Assembly (NCBI GenBank): GCA_963710625.1
Contig: CAVQBG010000010.1
Span: forward strand, 1 to 64,000
Direction: 5' to 3'
Length of the DNA: 64,000 nucleotides
DNA from: Sva-07 sp963710625
GTDB taxonomy: Bacteria; Actinomycetota; Acidimicrobiia; Acidimicrobiales; Ilumatobacteraceae
Within the stretch, counting starts at the first letter, position 1. The number at the start of each line of letters is the position of its first letter. The notes beneath the pieces were generated by a model. It searched no databases and was not told the DNA's origin. It saw only the letters and a program-made list of their open reading frames with translations. Position numbers and translations under genes: made by a program. Positions 34,011-41,913 of this stretch are shown in pieces.

Positions 34011-34164
34011 CGCAGCTGGTGCCGCTGACCTTGTGAAACACCAGTTCAGCGGCAATATCGGCCGCGGACTCCGCGCGATCCGAGAGCAACGAGTGCGGAC
34101 TTGGCGAGGGGGAATCGCCGGTCCCTCAGCGGCGTTCGTCGACGTCCGCGAGGGTCCGCCGAGG

Positions 34165-34494
34165 TCAGTCGTCGATCGCGTCGAGCAGCCGACCCGCTGC
34201 CGCGACGAGGGGCGGAAGATCGTGTTCGACGGTGGCGGCAACGATCGCGTGGTCGGTGTCGAAGTAGCGGTGCGCCAGGTGGTTGCGCATGCCGGCGACG
34301 TCCTGCCACGGAACCTCGGGTTCCGCGGCGAGCACGGCTGGATCGATTGCCTTGACCGCTTCACCAATCTCGATCAACCGCACCCTCACGGCATCGAACA
34401 CGAGCCCATCGGTGAGACTGCCGCGCTCCAGGTGGTCAGCGATCGCTTCCGCGGCAGCGAGCACGTCGGCGAGTCGTTGCGCATCGTTCCTCAC
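34165..34494 (-). CDS. hepT: HepT-like toxin (DUF86)
   Basis: 109 residues, all-helical HEPN-type protein. The catalytic ribonuclease motif Rx4HxY is intact: R70-NHLA-H75-R-Y77 in MRNHLAHRYFD. In known HepT/MntA modules the MNT partner neutralises the toxin by AMPylating the motif's tyrosine. The ATG overlaps the stop of the upstream MNT gene by 4 bp, as usual for this pair. No frame damage, so the toxin could be active. Confidence 0.88.
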   Translation of the reverse strand: MRNDAQRLADVLAAAEAIADHLERGSLTDGLVFDAVRVRLIEIGEAVKAIDPAVLAAEPEVPWQDVAGMRNHLAHRYFDTDHAIVAATVEHDLPPLVAAAGRLLDAIDD

Positions 34495-35009
34495 AGCGCG
34501 ATCGCTTCGTTCGCAACGCGCTTGGCGACAGCCGGCTTGAGTCCCGCCGCAGGAACGACGTCCACCGGTCGCTTGAGGATCTCGCTCAGCTCGCGCTCGA
34601 GACCGACCAACCCGACCACGCTGACACCATCAGCGAGATCGACGAGGATGTCGACATCGCTCGACTCGGTGTCCTCACCGCGGGCGACACTGCCGAACAC
34701 GCGCACATTCGTCGCCCCCCGCCGTCGGGCAGCGTCGAGGATCGCTCGGCGATGCCGACGCAACCGTCGCCCGATCCGGGTGTCCGGTAGGCCGCGCACT
34801 TCAACCGGTCCCGGTACGACCTCGATCGACACGGCGTGACCTGAGGCCTCGATCAGCTTCGACAACATCGCCAGTCCGGGTTCGCGCCGACCGTTCTCGT
34901 ACGCGCTGACCACCGGCTGGGCGACACCCGCTCGCCGCGCAAGCTCGCACTGTGACATGCCGGCGCTGCGTCGCGCGGTTCTGATCATCTCTGCAGCCTC
35001 AGCGCTCAC
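34491..35009 (-). CDS. mntA: MNT-type antitoxin nucleotidyltransferase fused to an XRE helix-turn-helix
   Basis: 172 residues. The N-terminal XRE domain (MIRTARRSAGMSQCELARRAG ... VVSAYENGRREPGLAML), about residues 8-60, is joined to a minimal nucleotidyltransferase domain with the active-site pattern FGSVARGEDTESSDVDILVD (GSx10DxD). Known MntA proteins AMPylate HepT. The added DNA-binding domain may let the antitoxin also repress its own promoter, which is an inference. GTG start at 35009, 6 nt after TAGCAT. The symbol is used by family similarity. Confidence 0.85.
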   Translation of the reverse strand: MSAEAAEMIRTARRSAGMSQCELARRAGVAQPVVSAYENGRREPGLAMLSKLIEASGHAVSIEVVPGPVEVRGLPDTRIGRRLRRHRRAILDAARRRGATNVRVFGSVARGEDTESSDVDILVDLADGVSVVGLVGLERELSEILKRPVDVVPAAGLKPAVAKRVANEAIAL

Positions 35010-35015
35010 GGCTCC

Positions 35016-35021
35016 ATGCTA
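35016..35021 (-). promoter_or_regulatory. Putative leaderless -10 box TAGCAT for the toxin-antitoxin operon
   Basis: TAGCAT, 6-nt spacer (ggagcc), then the GTG at 35009. It lies at the edge of an AT-rich stretch (35016-35046) unlike the surrounding DNA. Confidence 0.5.
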
Positions 35022-35050
35022 TAGGCAAATGTATATGTCATCTAGCTTTT

Positions 35051-35092
35051 GGAGCGTGGTTGCTCATGTTCGATCCTCTGAGCGACCACTCC
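35051..35092. repeat. Imperfect inverted repeat between two minus-strand genes
   Basis: GGAG..TGGT.GCTCA pairs with TGAGCGACCACTCC around an 11-nt loop with one 2-nt bulge. No T-run in the relevant direction, so a terminator function is not supported. The rest of 35.05-35.22 kb shows nothing recognisable. Confidence 0.4.
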
Positions 35093-35220
35093 AATCACTC
35101 GTCCAGTGTCAAGCTCTGCGACGTGATTTCGTGGCGCGGGACTTGGGCCGAACTCGGTCGATTCTGCAGCACTCAGGCTCGTGATTATCGGTGCAGAAGT
35201 GTGAGCTGTTCACGTGGGTA

Positions 35221-36017
35221 CTAGCCCAGGTGGAGGATGTCGATCGATGCCGGCAACGATGCGAGCGGCGTCCCGTCGGATGCGTCGAATACCGCGAGGA
35301 GCTCTGGGTTCATCCAGGGTTCGTACTCGGCGCAGCTCGAAGCGAGGGTGGCAACCACCCGTTGGTCAGTGAACGCGAGGCCAGCGAACGAGCGCGGCAA
35401 CTCTGTGCGCCAGAGCAGTGAGCCGTCGACAGTGTTGCGCACGGCGATGTCCCTGGTGACGTGCGGGCTCACACCGCCTCCGTAGTCGCCGTACACGACG
35501 CGTGTGCCATCGGGGGTGAACGTGTGGAATCCTGCGTAGTCATCGCCATTGATGGAGATGCCGTCAGCGTTCACGATGTCACCATTGCCCTCGGCATCGA
35601 AGTGAACGGTGAAGCTCCGGTCAGCCACGGATTCGAGCATCCTGCCTCCATCTTCGAAGCGGAACGACACAGGATCGATGGCGGTCGACACGCCGGTCGA
35701 GCAGTCGACGGCGTAGTTCGGGATTGGGTACTCCAGCGAGGTCGGTGTCGTCTCGTTGTCGCGTTCGACCGTCGCCACGGACGAACCGTCGGGGCGCTGT
35801 CCGACGCTGCGCATGCTTCCTGCGGCTTCGCACACGATCGAGCCATCGAGGGTGGCCGCGGTTGTGGTGGTGACTCTCTCGGCTTCATCTGGATACGTGG
35901 TCCAATAGACGAACCGACCGTCCGACCATGTCGAGGCATCGGGTGCGGCAGGGACATCTGACGTGCGGCCGTCGACCCAGGTCACCACTCGCCCGTCGGT
36001 AAGCGCGGCGACCACGG
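35221..36017 (-). pseudogene. Beta-propeller-like protein, N-terminally truncated
   Basis: The readable part begins about VVAALTDGRVVTWVDGRTSD and runs through repeated blade-like segments (STWSDGRFVYWTTYPDE, FTVHFDAEGNGDIVNADG, FHTFTPDGTRVVYGDYGGG, RNTVDGSLLWRTELP) to ASIDILHLG. It resembles a secreted WD40/PQQ-like propeller, but no signal peptide or credible start lies upstream; instead the frame meets an opposing coding sequence near 36010. Truncation by rearrangement is the likely cause. Lies within the segment bounded by the att-like repeats. Confidence 0.55.
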
Positions 36018-36535
36018 TGCTCGCCCGTGTGATCTCGGCGACGGTTGCCAGCGATGCCGCAATCGCCACACTCACCTTCATCAACGATGACGGATCAACG
36101 ATCGCGGTTGCAGACGTACCCGACATACCCGCCGGGCTCGGTGGAGGTGGAGTCATCCGGCTTGCGCCGCGCCCGGTGGAGCAGTCGCCGCCCATGCCGC
36201 GCACGTTCGTGGACGAGGACAACACTCGGTGCCTCGAGTACGAGACGTCCGCAACCAGCGCGAGTGGTGTGTGCTTCGACGACGGGTACGACGAACTGGA
36301 AATCCGAACCGTTGACGCCGGCACGCTCCACCCCAACGCGACCATCATCGGCGCAACGGACAACACCGAGGCGGCGCATGTCGTCGTGGTCAGCGACACC
36401 GGTGAGCAGCCGGTGGAGTTGCTCGTTGTCGACGGATGGCCAGAACGCATCTTCGCGGCGAACCTTCCCGCCGGCAACGTCGAGCTTCGACTCGAAACCA
36501 GCGACGGACGCATCCTCGCGACAACAACCCCGTAA
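36011..36535 (+). pseudogene. Exported-type protein, C-terminal part only
   Basis: About 170 codons with good coding bias, from VLARVISATVASDAAIATLT through INDDGSTIAVADVPDIPAG, a Gly/Pro turn, CLEYETSATSASGVC (two Cys) and AHVVVVSDTGEQPVELLVVD to a stop at 36535. A beta-rich extracytoplasmic domain is likely. The first 16 codons of the longest open frame (from 35963) lie over the opposing gene and do not look like a signal peptide, so the N-terminus appears to be lost. Not recognised. Confidence 0.5.
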
Positions 36536-36688
36536 GCGGGGCACACGATCAACCGAGCGCCCACCGACCAATACGCGATCCGTCACGCGGAACCCGAGAG
36601 CCGTGGACGGTCAATCAAGCTCGGCACGAATCCAATCGACGAACGACGTTTTGACGCCGTTGCAGCCGTGGTTTCCGGACGACCTTTC

Positions 36689-36727
36689 CGATCCACCCCG
36701 AACCCATCAGCGGAACGGGAGGGATTC
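36689..36727. repeat. att-like repeat at the tRNA-Ser(TGA) 3' end (right)
   Basis: Intact copy of the 39-bp sequence repeated at 33972-34010. Positions 36711-36727 are the acceptor/T-arm part of the tRNA gene; 36689-36710 are downstream flank. Confidence 0.6.
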
Positions 36728-36793
36728 GAACCCCCGAGCCTTGCGGCCGGCCGCTTTCAAGGCGGCTGCATTCGTCCACTCTGCCACCGTTCC
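36711..36793 (-). tRNA. tRNA-Ser (anticodon TGA)
   Basis: Class II tRNA: 7-bp acceptor stem GGAACGG/CCGTTCC, anticodon stem-loop GCCGC-ctTGAaa-GCGGC, long variable arm, T-arm GGGTTCGAATCCC-type, discriminator G. CCA is not encoded. Its 3' end is partly duplicated at 33972-34010. Confidence 0.93.
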
Positions 36794-36812
36794 GGTCCCG
36801 AGGTTACCGGGC

Positions 36813-36818
36813 TACACT
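36813..36818 (+). promoter_or_regulatory. -10 box TACACT for tRNA-Ser(GCT)
   Basis: TACACT lies 12 nt upstream of the tRNA 5' end; the same hexamer precedes the tRNA-Arg gene. Confidence 0.5.
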
Positions 36819-36830
36819 CCGGGGCTCCCA

Positions 36831-36922
36831 GGAGAGGTGCCAGAGCGGCCGAATGGGGCGCCCTGCTAAGGCGTTGATCGCAGCAATGTGGTCCGTGGGT
36901 TCAAATCCCACCCTCTCCGCCA
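36831..36922 (+). tRNA. tRNA-Ser (anticodon GCT)
   Basis: Class II tRNA with acceptor GGAGAGG/CCTCTCC, anticodon loop ctGCTaa on a CGCC/GGCG stem, long variable arm, discriminator G and an encoded CCA at 36920-36922. Confidence 0.93.
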
Positions 36923-36953
36923 CGACCGGCGTCGCCCTCGGGCGCGCCGGTCG
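36923..36953 (+). terminator. Hairpin terminator after tRNA-Ser(GCT)
   Basis: CGACCGGCG (36923-36931) pairs perfectly with CGCCGGTCG (36945-36953), with a further GCCC/GGGC pairing inside. A T-containing tail (tcgttcgttct) follows. From here to 37159 only the promoter below is seen. Confidence 0.65.
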
Positions 36954-37042
36954 TCGTTCGTTCTCGCCCGCGGTCGGGGGCCGCGCGGGTCGTCGACCGG
37001 GCCCCGGCAAATGACATGTGTGTCGTTCCGATGTCGCTGATG

Positions 37043-37071
37043 TTGCGGTTTCATGACGAACGGGATAGAAC
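37043..37071 (+). promoter_or_regulatory. Possible promoter of the LysM/transglycosylase gene
   Basis: TTGCGG (37043-37048), 17-bp spacer, TAGAAC (37066-37071). This would give a leader of about 80 nt before the ATG at 37160. Confidence 0.35.
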
Positions 37072-37159
37072 GGACGCCGACTCGTCACGCCGACCCGGCG
37101 TGTGCCTCCGACCCGGTCGGTGAGCGCCGCGCTGCTCGACCGCTCCGAACCCTCCCACC

Positions 37160-38593
37160 ATGACCGACCACTCCCACCCCGACGCCGATCGCTGGCGTGA
37201 GCTGGCACCGTCGGATCCCGGAAGCGACCCGAGCCGGGACTTCTGGGGAGACGCCGCCGACTGGCGGTCGGAAGTGGCCACGGAGCCGATCGACGACGAC
37301 ACCGCCCCCGGTGACGACGCTGTCCCCGGTCTTGGCGCAGCCGCACGGCGCTGGTGGAACTCGACCGGTCGTCCAGCAACCCGGACGCACAGCGGAGCGA
37401 CGCGGTCCCATTTCGCACCGACCGGAACACGAACCGCACCGAGGCGGTCACCATCCCATGACCGTGCGCTCGATGTCGAAGCTTCTGCCCCGTGGCTGGA
37501 TGCCGACGGCACTGCTGACGACGACGCACCCGGCGCGTGGGACGACGGCTGGCAGCAGCCCGACGATCGCCCACGCGGTGGCGTCGACCCGCTCCTCGCC
37601 CGGTTCGGCGGCGTGGCGGTCGTCCTCACACTGCTCGTTCCGGTCGCGATGTCGTTCACCTCCGATTCCGACAGCGGCGACGCGCTCCGCACGGCCGAGG
37701 CACCGTCCGCACTGCCCAGCCCCGTCGCCGAGGTCACGGCGAACCCGACGATCGACGCTCTCCCCGCTCCAGATACCGCCGCACCGCTGACCGCGGCATC
37801 GATCACCGACCCGCCGGTCGGTGCCGGACCCGCAGCATCGACGCCCGCCGCCACGGGGCCGGCAACAGCGCCCGAGCCTCCCGTCACCGAGCCGGCCATC
37901 ACTGAGCCGGCCGAGCCTCCGGCCTCCACCGCAACGGCGTCACCGAAGTCCGAATCGCTGGCCGATACGCGCTGCGGGGCCGAGTACGAGATCGTCGCCG
38001 GCGACTTCTGGATCCGGCTCGCTGATGGCGCGGGCGTCGACATCGCCGATCTGTTCGCCGTCAATGACGCGACGTCCGACACACCGTTGTACCCGGGCCG
38101 CACGATCTGCCTGCCCGCCGGAGCGCGCACGCCGCCCCCACCCACCACGACGCCCCCGACCACGCCCCCCGCCACGCAGGCGCCGAGCATCGCGTCCTCG
38201 TCGGGGTCGCGCGGGACCACGACGACCGCTACCACACCCCGCTCGACCGCTGCGCCGGCAACCACCGCGCCGGCGACCACCGTGGCGCCACCCGCGCTGC
38301 CCCCGTCGTCGAACGCGAGCACCGACGAGGTCCAAGCGATCATCCGGGCCGTCTGGCCCGACGATCTCGAGGAGCGAGCCCTCGAGATCGCCCGGCGCGA
38401 GAGCAAGTTCCAAGCCACGGCGAAGAACAACTGCTGCTACGGCGTGTACCAGATCTACTGGAGCGTCCATCGCCGGTGGCTCGCTGGCCTCGGCATCACC
38501 TCTCCCGAGCAGCTCTACGACCCCACGCTCAACGCACGCGCGGCGTTGACGCTCTACGAGCGAGCCGGTGGCTGGGGCCCCTGGGGCGGCTGA
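37160..38593 (+). CDS. LysM and lysozyme-like transglycosylase domain protein, membrane-anchored
   Basis: 477 residues. A hydrophilic cytoplasmic N-terminus of about 145 residues, one transmembrane helix (FGGVAVVLTLLVPVAMSF), an extracellular Pro/Thr/Ala-rich spacer, a LysM-like domain (EYEIVAGDFWIRLADGAGVDIADLFAVND ... LYPGRTICLPAG), a second Pro/Thr spacer and a C-terminal lysozyme-like domain (LEIARRESKFQATAKNNCCYGVYQIYWSVHRRW ... ARAALTLYERAGGWGPW). The Glu in ARRESKF is the candidate catalytic residue. Probably cleaves or binds peptidoglycan, as in Rpf/SLT-type enzymes. Confidence 0.82.
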   Translation: MTDHSHPDADRWRELAPSDPGSDPSRDFWGDAADWRSEVATEPIDDDTAPGDDAVPGLGAAARRWWNSTGRPATRTHSGATRSHFAPTGTRTAPRRSPSHDRALDVEASAPWLDADGTADDDAPGAWDDGWQQPDDRPRGGVDPLLARFGGVAVVLTLLVPVAMSFTSDSDSGDALRTAEAPSALPSPVAEVTANPTIDALPAPDTAAPLTAASITDPPVGAGPAASTPAATGPATAPEPPVTEPAITEPAEPPASTATASPKSESLADTRCGAEYEIVAGDFWIRLADGAGVDIADLFAVNDATSDTPLYPGRTICLPAGARTPPPPTTTPPTTPPATQAPSIASSSGSRGTTTTATTPRSTAAPATTAPATTVAPPALPPSSNASTDEVQAIIRAVWPDDLEERALEIARRESKFQATAKNNCCYGVYQIYWSVHRRWLAGLGITSPEQLYDPTLNARAALTLYERAGGWGPWGG

Positions 38594-38636
38594 AACTCGC
38601 ACTGGCCGAGCGTCGGCATCGCGGCGAAGTTCCGCC

Positions 38637-38642
38637 TACACT
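38637..38642 (+). promoter_or_regulatory. -10 box TACACT for tRNA-Arg
   Basis: TACACT, 18 nt upstream of the tRNA 5' end; no clear -35 element. Confidence 0.45.
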
Positions 38643-38660
38643 GTCGCCCGTCACAAACCG

Positions 38661-38733
38661 GCGCTCGTAGCTCAATGGATAGAGCACTTGACTACGGATC
38701 AAGCGGTTGGGAGTTCGACTCTCTCCGAGCGCG
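38661..38733 (+). tRNA. tRNA-Arg (anticodon ACG)
   Basis: Acceptor GCGCTCG/CGAGCGC, D-arm with AATGGATAG loop, anticodon stem CTTGA-ctACGga-TCAAG, T-arm GGAGTTCGACTCTCT, discriminator G. CCA is not encoded. The ACG anticodon is normally modified to ICG. Confidence 0.94.
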
Positions 38734-38742
38734 CAGGACACC

Positions 38743-38780
38743 GAGGGGCCCTCCTGAACGGAGGGTCCCTCGAGCGTTTT
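38743..38780 (+). terminator. Intrinsic terminator after tRNA-Arg
   Basis: 12-bp stem GAGGGGCCCTCC/GGAGGGTCCCTC (one G-T pair), 5-nt loop tgaac, followed by TTTT at 38777-38780. Between here and 39042 no gene or promoter could be supported. Confidence 0.85.
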
Positions 38781-39042
38781 CGGGCCGGAGCTCGTTCGCC
38801 GCCGGACGGTTGCGAACGCACGCAGCGATCTTGGTCACACCGGGACCTTCGGCTCTGCTGCCGGCGCCTCTTCCGGCACACGGTGTGGGGTATCGAGACG
38901 CACAGTCAGGTCCCGATTCAGGGTTCGGAACCACCCGCACCCGGAGGTCACGGCGTTGGACGGACTTCGACGTAAGACCCTTCTCCGCCGCACGAGACAG
39001 GCGGGGTGACCATGTGAGTGGGTCCCCTCGAGAGGAGGAGTC

Positions 39043-41691
39043 ATGCGCAAGTCAACACTGGTCGGAGGGCTCGCCGCAGCACTGGCCTCGATGGTCCTGG
39101 TACTCCCACCGCCGGGGGCTCTGGCGGCCCCGGGTGACACCCCGGGCTCGAGCTTCTCGGATCTTCTCATCGTCCGGCGAACCGAGAACGGTGTCCCCAC
39201 CTCGATCGGCCCCTTCGTCGAGGTGAGCGATCCTGCGGTCACCTGTGTCGAGCCGATCGCCGTCGTCGACGGTGCGTACGCCGACATTCCCGGTGTCGAC
39301 TCCGTACTCAATCCCGTCGACGGACGACAGGTCGACCTGGTGCCGCTCCAGGGCAACACCGTGGCCAATCCCGCTGAGGACGACACCGCTTGTTTGCCGC
39401 AGGTCGGATACGAGCAGTACGTGGCGGAGGTCGAACTCGAGCGGTTGAACCTCGCCCGAACCAATGACGAGGTGCTCTGGAAGAAGCTGGTCGAGGTGAG
39501 GACGCGGCTCACCGGCGCAGAGGTCACGCTCGACGGCGCCGGTCGGATCACTGCGGACGGTGTCGCGCTCGATGCGTCACCCGACTATGCCGCCATCTAC
39601 GCCGCATACGCTCCAGCGGTGACGGCGCTCGAAGGGAGCCCTCCAGCGATCGAGAAACTCGGAGGCCTGATGGACACCGGCTCGATCCCGGGACTTCCGG
39701 GCTACCCCAGCGTCCCTGCTTCGATCGAGCAGAACGGCGAGGAGTTCGACCAGTGGATGTTGGCGGCAGCGGCCGTCGGCACCGCAGCGGGCAAGACGGT
39801 TCCGATCACGGTCGACACGATCGAGTACTACAACCGCACCGCCGCCCCCGAAGAACTCGTCGCCAACTGGGACTATGCCTCGACCAACTTGCTGAGCGAG
39901 ACGGGCCCGAACGGTGAGCGGTTCGTCGACTACCGCGACTTCAGCTACACCCGTTCGGAGGTGTACAACGGCTGTTCGATCTGGCTCGACTACTCAACGC
40001 TGACGTGGGAGGCCGGTCTCGTCCTCGACCGTGTCGAGTTCCTCGACATCGTCCCGGTTCCCGGAACGGTGGAAAACGTCGCCGGGTTCACCCAACTGGC
40101 CGACGACGTCCGCTCGGTCATCAACTACATCCACGAGAACGGTCAGGCTCTGCTGCCCTCGACCTCGCCGTACGCCGGCTACGGGTTCTACATCGACCCG
40201 GTGTTCCAGAACACGTGCAACGACCCGAATCCGGATCTCGCCCCTGATGGAGTGCCCCTCTCACAGGCCGAGATGGCCTCGTATCTCAACGACTTGGTGA
40301 TCGAGGCCGAAGCGCCGTCGGTGATGATCACCAGCGCGCCGGCGGCCACCACCACGGTGACCGAGGCGACGTTTGCCTGGGAAACGAATGCGTTCAAGGA
40401 ACTGTGCGTCCTCGACGGTGGCGCCCTCGAGACCTGCACGAGCCCGAAGACCTACAGCGGGCTGACGCTGGGAGAGCACACCTTCACGGTCATCGCAGTG
40501 AGCGCCGAAGGCAAGCTCGCCTCCGATACGCACACCTGGACGATCATCCGGCCCGGTGAGGACACGATGATCACACCCTTGAACCCCGTGCGGTTGGCGG
40601 ACACCCGACCCGGTTGGGTTGCTGCTGACGGCCTGTTCTTCGGGACGGGCCCGGTGGCCGCTGGTCAGGTCGTGCAGGTGTCCGTCGCGAACCGCGGCGG
40701 CGTTCCTGCCGATGCGACGGCGGCGGTGCTCAACGTGACGATTGTCGATCCGGTTGCAGACGGGTATGCGACGGTGTTCCCGTGTGGGACGGTTCCGTCC
40801 ACGTCGACGTCGAACTATTCGGCGGGTGAGAACGTGGCGAACGAGGTGATTGCGAAGTTGTCGCCGACGGGCACGATCTGTGTGTTCACGTATGCGACGG
40901 CCAACGTGATCGTCGACGTCGCAGGGTATGTCCCGGCGCTGTCGGACTACGTGGGGTTCACCCCGGTGCGGTTGGCGGACACCCGGGCTGGTTGGGTTGC
41001 TGCCGATGGGCTGTTCACGGGTACCGGTCCGGTGCCTGGTGGCCAGTTCGTGCAGGTTCCCGTTGCGGGTCGTGCCGGTGTTCCGGCTGATGCGAAGGCG
41101 GCGGTGGTCAACGTGACCATTGCCAACCCGGTTGCTGGTGGCTATGCGACGGTGTTCCCGTGTGGGACGGTTCCGTCCACGTCGACGTCGAACTATTCGG
41201 CGGGTGAGAACGTGGCGAACGAGGTGATTGCGAAGTTGTCGCCGACGGGCACGATCTGTGTGTTCACGTATGCGACGGCCAACGTGATCGTCGACGTCGC
41301 AGGGTATGTCCCGGCGCTGTCGGACTACGTGGGGTTCACCCCGGTGCGGTTGGCGGACACCCGGGCTGGTTGGGTTGCTGCCGATGGGCTGTTCACGGGT
41401 ACCGGTCCGGTGCCTGGTGGCCAGTTCGTGCAGGTTCCCGTTGCGGGTCGTGCCGGTGTTCCGGCTGATGCGAAGGCGGCGGTGGTCAACGTGACCATTG
41501 CCGATCCGGTTGCTGGTGGGTATGCGACGGTGTTCCCGTGTGGGACGGTTCCGTCCACGTCGACGTCGAACTATTCGGCGGGTGAGAACGTGGCGAACGA
41601 GGTGATTGCGAAGTTGTCGCCGACGGGCACGATTTGTGTGTTCACGTATGCGACGGCCAACGTGATCGTCGATGTCGCCGGGTACTTCTGA
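39043..41691 (+). CDS. Secreted protein with Ig-like domain and three C-terminal 126-residue repeats
   Basis: 882 residues. Sec signal peptide (LVGGLAAALASMVLVLPPPGALA). Residues about 30-420 form an unrecognised extracellular domain, followed by an immunoglobulin-like domain (PSVMITSAPAATTTVTEATFAWETN ... GEHTFTVIAVSAEG), then three tandem repeats of 126 residues beginning PVRLADTR and ending VIVDVAGY, each with two Cys (FPCGTVP, TICVFTY). I know this repeat as a common C-terminal module of secreted Acidimicrobiia proteins; its role (surface binding or anchoring) is inferred. GAGGAGG lies just before ATG 39043. Confidence 0.85.
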   Translation: MRKSTLVGGLAAALASMVLVLPPPGALAAPGDTPGSSFSDLLIVRRTENGVPTSIGPFVEVSDPAVTCVEPIAVVDGAYADIPGVDSVLNPVDGRQVDLVPLQGNTVANPAEDDTACLPQVGYEQYVAEVELERLNLARTNDEVLWKKLVEVRTRLTGAEVTLDGAGRITADGVALDASPDYAAIYAAYAPAVTALEGSPPAIEKLGGLMDTGSIPGLPGYPSVPASIEQNGEEFDQWMLAAAAVGTAAGKTVPITVDTIEYYNRTAAPEELVANWDYASTNLLSETGPNGERFVDYRDFSYTRSEVYNGCSIWLDYSTLTWEAGLVLDRVEFLDIVPVPGTVENVAGFTQLADDVRSVINYIHENGQALLPSTSPYAGYGFYIDPVFQNTCNDPNPDLAPDGVPLSQAEMASYLNDLVIEAEAPSVMITSAPAATTTVTEATFAWETNAFKELCVLDGGALETCTSPKTYSGLTLGEHTFTVIAVSAEGKLASDTHTWTIIRPGEDTMITPLNPVRLADTRPGWVAADGLFFGTGPVAAGQVVQVSVANRGGVPADATAAVLNVTIVDPVADGYATVFPCGTVPSTSTSNYSAGENVANEVIAKLSPTGTICVFTYATANVIVDVAGYVPALSDYVGFTPVRLADTRAGWVAADGLFTGTGPVPGGQFVQVPVAGRAGVPADAKAAVVNVTIANPVAGGYATVFPCGTVPSTSTSNYSAGENVANEVIAKLSPTGTICVFTYATANVIVDVAGYVPALSDYVGFTPVRLADTRAGWVAADGLFTGTGPVPGGQFVQVPVAGRAGVPADAKAAVVNVTIADPVAGGYATVFPCGTVPSTSTSNYSAGENVANEVIAKLSPTGTICVFTYATANVIVDVAGYF
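40579..41691. repeat. 378-bp tandem coding repeat, three copies
   Basis: CGGTTGGCGGACACCCG starts at 40591, 40969 and 41347, an exact 378-bp period. Copies 2 and 3 are nearly identical at DNA level, copy 1 is more diverged in its first half. Recent duplication or gene conversion is likely, and copy number may vary between strains or be miscounted in assembly. Confidence 0.95.
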
Positions 41692-41702
41692 ACGTCACGA
41701 AC

Positions 41703-41730
41703 GAGGGCGGCGTCTTCGGATGCCGCCCTC
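41703..41730 (+). terminator. Hairpin with TTCG loop after the repeat protein
   Basis: GAGGGCGGCGTC (41703-41714), TTCG tetraloop, GATGCCGCCCTC (41719-41730). A very stable 12-bp stem with one G-T pair, no T-run. Confidence 0.7.
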
Positions 41731-41913
41731 GGCGCGTCTGGCGTGCAACCGCTCCTGTCCCCGGTCGACTCGACCGACCCGATTCCCGCCGGCGCATCGG
41801 CCGCTGCGTTGCCGTCGCGGCCCCAGCAGGACCCGGCCGACAACCGTTCATCGCCGCTGTACCCATTGTCAGGATTTCCTCAAGTTCCTCGTCGATCGGG
41901 CCGATGACCGCTC

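Noticed and set aside
33971..34020. A second, complete tRNA gene at the left repeat
   Set aside because: Only the acceptor/T-arm end of tRNA-Ser is matched; the sequence diverges after 34010 and no anticodon arm can be folded.
35963..36010. Native N-terminus of the exported-type gene
   Set aside because: The first codons have no signal peptide and lie over strongly coding sequence of the opposing gene.
34013..36690. Integrase or relaxase within the putative element
   Set aside because: No tyrosine or serine recombinase motifs were found in any frame, so mobility is not claimed, only an att-like duplication.
40579..41691. Transposon or insertion sequence suggested by large direct repeats
   Set aside because: The repeats are in-frame protein modules without terminal inverted repeats or a transposase.
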